Source of the DNA: Acanthosoma haemorrhoidale
Lineage: Eukaryota > Arthropoda > Insecta > Hemiptera > Acanthosomatidae
NCBI GenBank assembly: GCA_930367205.1
Contig: OV884011.1
Span: 126,003,910-126,067,909, forward strand
Reading direction: 5' to 3'
DNA length: 64,000 bases
In this document: positions 57,457-64,000 of the stretch, piece after piece
Position numbering within the stretch: position 1 is the stretch's first letter
How the letters are laid out: every line of letters starts with the position of its first letter
Program-made: the position numbers and the translations under genes
The notes under the pieces: model-generated
What the model saw: only the letters and a program-made list of their open reading frames with translations
Databases searched by the model: none
Told to the model about the DNA's origin: nothing

Positions 57457-58461
57457 TAAATTAACCAAAGAAAATTAACAACTATCCAACTTCAGTGAAA
57501 CTTTTCTTCTTGATAAAGGAGTAATCCATTGAATCTTCAATGTTCAACTATTCACATACATGTAAGGTACCCTGGAAAAATAAAACATAATGATTAAAAA
57601 ATAAGTAATTTAAATAACTTTAAGGAGGAACAGTACAGCGTATATTAATGTTAGTTAGACAAATAAACAACAAAGACTCATGAAAGTGTAACACCAGTAG
57701 CTACCTATGAGAAAAGGATTATGGCTAATGTAAAACGATTGACAAACAATACCTTATAAAACAGGTTGACATCCGTCACATAAATCAAGGGTTCTAATAG
57801 AATTTTCATTGATAACACAGGAAATTAAATGGGAACACAATTTCACTTCAGTAGCCAAGAATGCAGACTTTTTACTAGTAAAAATATCTCATGGCAACTA
57901 AATAACACTTCCAACAACGGGTATATTTACTTTATAATCAAACAATTAGACCAGCGTCCAAAATAACACAGAATCTAACAGTTATGATTAAACATAGAAA
58001 AACAAACACAATTCATTCATGAACGCCATCTTGTACAATATGACGCTGGGTTTTGGCCAACATTGATATCAAAATTCTCATTATAATAAACTGATTAATT
58101 AAGGATATATAGGAAGTTAAATACAACTTAAATAATGTTTAGAGGTTAAATATTTCGTTCAAAAATTTCAAAAGTATTTCTTCTTGCTTTTAAAACATAA
58201 ATTTCTATAATTTTTATATTGTATGGTAGATTTAAAATATTTTGAGTAATACAACAAAAAAAATTGATTATTACACGAGAAAATGATTTATTTCCAGTAC
58301 AGTAAATAAACCTATATTATATTAAGGGAATGGAAAAATTGTTTTTTTTTCCGTATCCTTCTAGATATCAACAGATCATATGATCTGTAAAAGTGGGCGA
58401 GTCCTTTTTATCTTAAAGAGGTTTTGTTATTGGTGTTACTTCGATAATATAATTCGACAGT
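57457..58461. promoter_or_regulatory. Divergent intergenic region between lin and V-ATPase d
   Basis: About 1 kb holding both 5' UTRs and a likely shared promoter. On the minus strand a 3' splice site (TTTTTCCAG, 57,572) implies a lin 5' UTR intron. AAGATGGCG (58,032 to 58,024, minus) matches the YY1/Pleiohomeotic core often found at transcription starts. Confidence 0.45.
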
Positions 58462-61400
58462 ATGATGGGATTTATGTTTAATATTGATGGAGGATATCTG
58501 GAAGGATTGTGCCGTGGTTTTAAATGCGGTATTTTAAAAAATACTGATTATTTAAACTTGGTGCAATGTGAATCCCTAGAAGGTATAATTATTCTTCGAA
58601 AAGTTTTAAGTGCCTAATTATGGTTGGAGATTAATTTTTCATGTCAAAAAATATTCTTTTTAGATTTGAAGTTGCACCTCCAAGGGACTGATTATGGCAG
58701 CTTTTTAGCAAATGAGCCTAGCCCGCTGTCAGTATCTGTCATTGATGACAAGCTCAGAGAAAAGCTGGTTATTGAATTTCAGCACATGAGAAATCAAGCT
58801 GTTGAACCTCTTTCTACTTTTCTTGATTTTATAACGTAATATTGATGTCTTATTTAAATGTTAACAATACATTTTCTTGTTTAAGGATGGAACCTATTAT
58901 CTGAATGCAGAAAGTGTCATTGTTAAACCAAGCACTATCAATAATTATTCAATTTTTTTCAATTATTAGCATCTTGATCTAGTGAACTAGTTCCATACTA
59001 TCATGATTGATTTTCAGTTGTTTCAATGTGATTTAGATTAGCCTTGACCTCATAAGTTATACCATTCGGATTTAATAGGCTTCTCTGATATGAAATATTT
59101 ATATACATCAGCAAGCATTTCCAAATAAAAGCAGACAAGTTCAGCACTAGGAAATTGTTTTAATTTTTGTATCTCATGGATCGAGTCAACTTTTATGCTG
59201 CTGTTATCATTCCATATTACTTAGCAGGGCTTATTGATGTTTTTTTGTTGTTAATTAATGTGTATGTATGTAATATTAATAAGTTAAAATAATTCTAATC
59301 GTGATACAAAATTATTTGTTTATTTTAGACTTGATTTGCATTCACTTGTGAACTTATCCCTTACATTATTTCAATTAAAAGTTTGGTTGATTAACTTGTC
59401 ATTTGTGTGTTCTATAGAGATTGTATTAATTTTTATTGACCTGTAATGTAATTATTCCAGGTACAGTTATATGATTGATAACATTATACTACTGATAACG
59501 GGGACATTACATCAACGACCCATCTCTGAACTTATCCCAAAATGCCATCCTTTGGGTAGTTTTGAACAGATGGAAGCCATACATGTGGCAGCAACTCCTG
59601 CAGAACTTTACAATGCTGTTCTAGTCGACACTCCACTCGGTAATTAACTGATTGCATTTGCAGTTATATTCTTCTTTCCTTCTTCCTGTTCTGAATTACG
59701 ATTGATATTAAAATGATATACAGCTCCTTTCTTTGTGGACTGCATCAGTGAACAAGATCTTGATGAAATGAATATAGAAATTATCAGAAACACTCTTTAT
59801 AAAGCGTATCTTGAAGCTTTCTATGATTTCTGCAAGAAGCTAGGAGGAACGACAGCCGACACAATGTGTGAAATTCTTGCAGTATGTATACAATTCACTG
59901 GATTATAATTTTATCATTTTTACTTTTTAGAAAGTGTTCATTATTTTCTTAAAAGTGTAATTATTTCATTTGTTATTCAGTTTGAAGCTGATAGGCGAGC
60001 ATTTATTATTACAATTAATTCCTTTGGAACTGAGCTAACTAAAGATGATCGCTCTAAACTATACCCTCGTTGCGGGATTTTGTACCCTGACGGTCTCTCT
60101 GCGCTTTCTAGAGCTGATGATTATGAGCAAGTTAAAGCTGTAGCTGATTATTATAAGGTAAAATTTGTTTCAATTGTCATCTATTATTATCATCTTTTTT
60201 ACCTTCCAAGATCTTTCAGTAAAAATCATCTATTTTATAACGGTGTTAGTGCCCTATCTTAATTATAAATATTGCTTGTTTATTGTTGAAATTTACATTT
60301 TTTTAAATTAGATCTTAAAATATTTTAAAATAAATGGCATAGTTATAAAGATAAAACAAAAAAAAATTATATTTTTGCAGATCTAAAATAATACCTAAAT
60401 TTACATTTAAATTTAGTTTCAGGGTTTACGTTCAATTCATATTTGACAAATTTCATAATTCTTGTAATTAGAAAGCAATTTGACAGTATTGTAAGGCAGA
60501 CTTGTGCAATCCCAGACCCAGATTAGGTCGGTGGCTAGTGGCAAAAAAGAGATGACCGGTTTATTGTACTACCCACGCTTCGAAATCGGTTTTCAACTCT
60601 TACGGAAACTGCTCAACTTCTTGTACAATTTGGGGAGTAGCAATATGTTAGAAGAAGACTTGCTGAAGTGAATTTTAACCTTCACACCAGCATCAGGGCC
60701 ATTGTTGTCCAGAGAACATAGTAGAGCTCGTTTAAAATTTGCTCAAGAACACCTTATGTGTCCTGAAAACGAATGGACCAAAGTGCTGTTTTAAGATAAG
60801 TCACACAACGGATCTTTATACAACAGCTGGACAAATGTGATATCACCGAAGGTCTGGTGAACGCTACCCAGCGTTAATGACATTAATGTTACTGAGAATT
60901 TGGTGTTGGGTGGAATTTGTTTGAGGCAAACACAGAGCTCTATAATGTTCTCTGGTCAACAATGGCCCTGATGCTGGTCTCTTCAGCAATTCTTCCATAC
61001 AGATTCACTTCATCAAGTCTTCAGTATCTGCACATATTGCTACTCCCCAAACTGTACGAAGAAGTTGAGCAGTCTCAGTAGGGGTTGAAAACCGATTCCA
61101 AAGTGTGGGTAGTACAATAAACCAGTCGTCTCTTGGCTTTGGTCCGGCTAACCTAATCCGGGTCTGGGATTGCACAAATCTGTCTCACGGTACTGCCTAA
61201 TTGCTCTCCAAACAGTATTTTCAGGTAAACCCAGTGCACAGGCTGCAAATCTTTGGCTACGACCGTCAAAACCATTTTTTAAATTAAAAAAAAAAAACTT
61301 TAAAAAATGATAAATTTTTAGAGATCGGTTACAAAAGAAATCAAAATAGAAGTTTTTGCGCAGTATTTTAGAAATAAATGTGTTGATTATTTATTGGGGT

Positions 61401-63532
61401 TTTCCTTCATATTTATAGCCCCTTATCACTGAAAACATTTTATATTTATGAAAACAGAATTGAAAGCTTAAATAATTCTATTAGGTAGCAAATATTAAAA
61501 TTTTTTAAGTGCACCACTTTTTTTTGGGGGCAGTGTAGTTTTTTGTATTACTTCCTTTCTCTGTTGGATGAGTTCTCTCTTTGGTATTACTATTTTGGTA
61601 TTATTTAATTAATTTTTGGGCTGCCTAACCATATTTGCTGCCTTTAATTTCTTAAAATGAACTCAGAACTATCCACACTCCTTTGCAGCTATTCAACAAA
61701 TAACAAATTGCTGCTCCAGGCAGACCTAGAATTAACAATCTCATTGTACTAGATTCTATTCCAAGACATAATTTATTTCTTATTGATGTTCAGGAATATC
61801 AGTATATTTTTTGCTGCATTGGACAGTTGACACTTAGACACTTGGCCTCCGGTCAATCCTGTTTTTGTTTTGTTTTTTTACTATCTTCATATTTCAATTG
61901 GGCACGGAAGATCATCTTTCATCATTCATCCAGAAGAAAGATGAGAAACCCAGTGCTGGGGGCCCTTGACTTAGCTTGCTGACTTTGTACGCGGTTGCCC
62001 TTGAGTGCAACAGGCTTCTTGAGAACTAGAATTCGGCATTATTTGAATAAAAATTCATGTAAACATTTATTTGTTATTAGATTATTTGGAGTGTGAAGTT
62101 ATTTGTTATTCAGCAGGTACATTTTCAAATTTTATCCGATTATTTGTAATTTTTATGTTATGTTACCTATTAAAAATTTAATTAGTTGCAATTAGTCATG
62201 GAAAAAACAGTTAAAAATAAAACCCATGACTAACAACTAGTCATAAATTGCTATTCAAAAATAGATATTACTTTACTTGATCTATTTTGAATATTACAAT
62301 CATTACCCTCACATGCATTACTTCCAAATTTAGATTATATTGTCTTCAGTGGCTAAACCTGAAAGTATTTTAATTGTAATTGGTTTATTTTCTAAGTTGC
62401 TGTTAGATTTTGCTTTTCCATAAGTACATTTGTTACTATAACTATTATTCACTCTCTTGGAATGTATTAATAGATTAAGGTGGTCACTTAATTTTTTAAT
62501 TGTGCATATCCATCAAAACTTTTATAGCTATTAATTATTTTTAAAAACTTGAATAGGTTTCTGTTTTGAAGAGTGCTGAATTCAATTTGTCCCTTAGTTT
62601 TTCGATTGCAAATGCCAGTTGAAATATATTAAGCTATATCTTATTTTTCCAATCATAGGATCTATTTATTGGTTTTGAAAGGGTGTTGATTTTTATTCTA
62701 TACTATTATTTTGTTTGCGCATGTGCACTGTATTTGATTTTTCCAACAATAGGAAAGCCAATGTTTTGAAGGGCGCCAATAAAGATCCTTTACTTAATTT
62801 TTCAATTACACATGTTACAATGCGACTTGCTGAACTATTGCTGATTATTCCAATATCTTGATGGATTTATTTGCAGGTTTTTTAAGATGTGGAATTCAAT
62901 CCTTCACTTGATTTTTCAATTACAGATGAACATTGAGAAATTTTTTGCCTTCCATATTTTTATTTGGAGTACCAGATAAAATTATTTTTGAAATTCAATT
63001 TGGAAACATAGTGTTACTAACCTTTAAATCCATCCCAAAATATTACACTGATTTTAACTATTGCACAATTATAAATTGAATTGAAATGGGACATTAAATA
63101 AATAAAAAAATATTAATAGCTGCAACGTTGTTTCTGTTTGATGTTTTCTCTCTTCGGTCCTAAGTTTACTTAGTAAATCATTTGCTATGGCTTACTTGAC
63201 TTCCCAAATAATACTTTTTCTATATTAATACACCCACTAACATTATCAATTAAATGATAATTCTATGGTATCAAACAACATTCTTGCTTGTTTCTCTCAA
63301 CTGATAATTAATAGCTCACTGTATTTACTATGTCCTGGTAACAACTGAATGTGTGTATGTCTTAAGCGTTAAGGCCTCATGGTTTTTTCAACTGATGTTT
63401 CTTCCTTAAAGATTCTAGAACAATCTAGAATCTCCGGTCATCATCTGTTTCCATGGCTCCCTGGGGCCATTTTATCCTTCCAGTATTATACATTTAATTA
63501 TCACTTACTGTTTATGAACCCAAAATATCACG

Positions 63533-63584
<52 letters not shown>

Positions 63585-64000
63585 TTTTGGGTTTATAAAA
63601 AATGTATCGGTTATATTTATTCATATAAATCTTTTTAGCATGAACACGCTGGCTCTGAAAATAATTTAAATTTAATAATGCTCTAATTTAGAGTAGTTGT
63701 ATTTGTTGGGAATTAACCTTAGGTTGATAAAAGAAAGATTCACTATTTTCAACATAGCCCTTTTCCCCCTATTATCAGGGCTTGAACCAGACATAAAGTA
63801 TGTCGAAAGGTCATAAATAAATGTGATGAAAATACAACTTCTTTCATCCAACAACCTAATTAAACTCATTCCAAACAAATATGCACTAAATTGTAAATTT
63901 ATGGCTAACTATGAACTCACAGTTTATTTAATTTTTTTTTTTTAAAGCAATATCACGCTTTATTTGACGGTGCTGGAAACAATCCTGGAGAGAAAACACT
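58462..64000 (+). CDS. VhaAC39-1: V-type proton ATPase subunit d (Vo sector, AC39), 3' end beyond window
   Basis: Subunit d sits on top of the membrane c-ring of the V-ATPase and couples it to the central stalk (subunits D and F), so that ATP hydrolysis drives proton pumping into endosomes, lysosomes and secretory vesicles. Exons: 58462-58582, 58664-58835, 59461-59639, 59724-59881, 59981-60157, and 63948 to the edge. Phases 1, 2, 1, 0, 0 agree. 286 of roughly 350 residues are present. Diagnostic segments: [79 protein letters not shown] and, in the last exon, [14 protein letters not shown]. The first ATG is followed directly by another; a third at 58,474 aligns with MFN of the fly protein. Intron 5 is 3.8 kb and carries a palindromic Tc1 relic, a tandem repeat and a foldback element. 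Confidence 0.95.
60482..61270. mobile_element. Palindromic Tc1-like transposon relic
   Basis: A plus-strand Tc1 transposase remnant (about 60,482-60,945) meets an inverted second copy of its N-terminal part (61,270 back to 60,947). The plus copy shows [38 protein letters not shown] and ENEWTKVLF. The inverted copy shows [13 protein letters not shown] before the same DNA-binding segment. Arms of about 220 bases are complementary. Stops throughout. It is located in intron 5 of the V-ATPase d gene. Confidence 0.8.
62540..62960 (+). repeat. Degenerate tandem repeat, about 90-115-bp unit
   Basis: Four diverged units start at about 62,563, 62,672, 62,764 and 62,878. Each has TTTTGAAGRG-like, then (A)ATTCAAT or similar, then a CTT-(A/T)ATTTTTCAATTACA block. 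Non-coding, in intron 5 of the V-ATPase d gene. Confidence 0.5.
63536..63584 (+). repeat. (TA)n(GA)n compound microsatellite
   Basis: About 17 TA units followed directly by seven GA units. Intronic, and probably length-polymorphic. Confidence 0.95.
63711..63862. repeat. Short foldback element (MITE-like)
   Basis: The left arm 63,711-63,753 and right arm 63,825-63,862 are diverged complements, both containing TTAGGTTG, GAAAGAA and TATTTTCA in the same order. The loop is about 70 bases. It lies just upstream of the last V-ATPase d exon in the window. Confidence 0.55.

Noticed and set aside
57457..57468. Extension of lines by four codons upstream
   Set aside because: The upstream in-frame codon is TTG, not ATG. 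The first ATG at 57,456 is the sensible start.
1..64000. CRISPR arrays, operons, riboswitches, rRNA genes
   Set aside because: The short repeats are microsatellites or transposon tails without regular spacers, and the gene structure is eukaryotic. No such features are supported.

Overview
The window is nuclear DNA from an animal, almost certainly an insect. It is AT-rich, its genes are split by canonical GT-AG introns (and one AT-AC intron), and more than a third of it is recognisable transposon debris: jockey-like non-LTR elements, two Gypsy-type LTR families, mariner, hAT and Tc1. The protein families and TE mix fit an arthropod. A hemipteran is possible but the sequence does not prove it. 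There are no bacterial features, rRNA genes or CRISPR arrays.

Host genes, left to right. (1) The first coding exon of mitochondrial ribosomal protein L15 (minus, 969-1070), with the rest of the gene beyond the left edge. (2) An unidentified 3'-terminal exon (minus, 2012-2265). (3) A complete five-exon gene for the transcription cofactor NC2alpha/DRAP1 (plus, 6460-13106); its second intron has the hallmarks of a minor-spliceosome (U12) AT-AC intron. (4) A complete eight-exon SLC46-family (proton-coupled folate transporter-like) membrane transporter (minus, 16276-25881), with a dead mariner in intron 4 and retroelement debris in intron 1. (5) Protein Lines (minus, single coding exon, 55660-57456). 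(6) V-ATPase Vo subunit d (plus, 58462 to beyond the right edge), head-to-head with lines; its sixth exon begins 53 bases before the window ends, after a 3.8-kb intron holding a palindromic Tc1 relic.

From 26.3 to 52.8 kb I recognise only mobile DNA. The region holds a 2.5-kb hAT element with an uninterrupted 601-codon transposase and a perfect 8-bp target duplication; a 3.5-kb foldback/TIR element; a decayed A-rich Gypsy element with LTRs, primer-binding site, polypurine tract and RT/RNase H/integrase remnants; a second GC-rich Gypsy element (43.06-46.7 kb) whose shortened sister lies at 2.3-3.4 kb; and scattered fragments of a jockey-like family whose 3' tail recurs at least six times.

The coding genes are housekeeping or developmental loci with no shared pathway. 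The most notable signals are the complete U12 AT-AC signature in NC2alpha, the intact-looking hAT copy, the microhomology-bounded 1,023-bp deletion separating the two GC-rich Gypsy copies, and several inverted-repeat elements. Exon boundaries were found by hand from reading frame, splice-site and family similarity; no alignment or RNA evidence was available.
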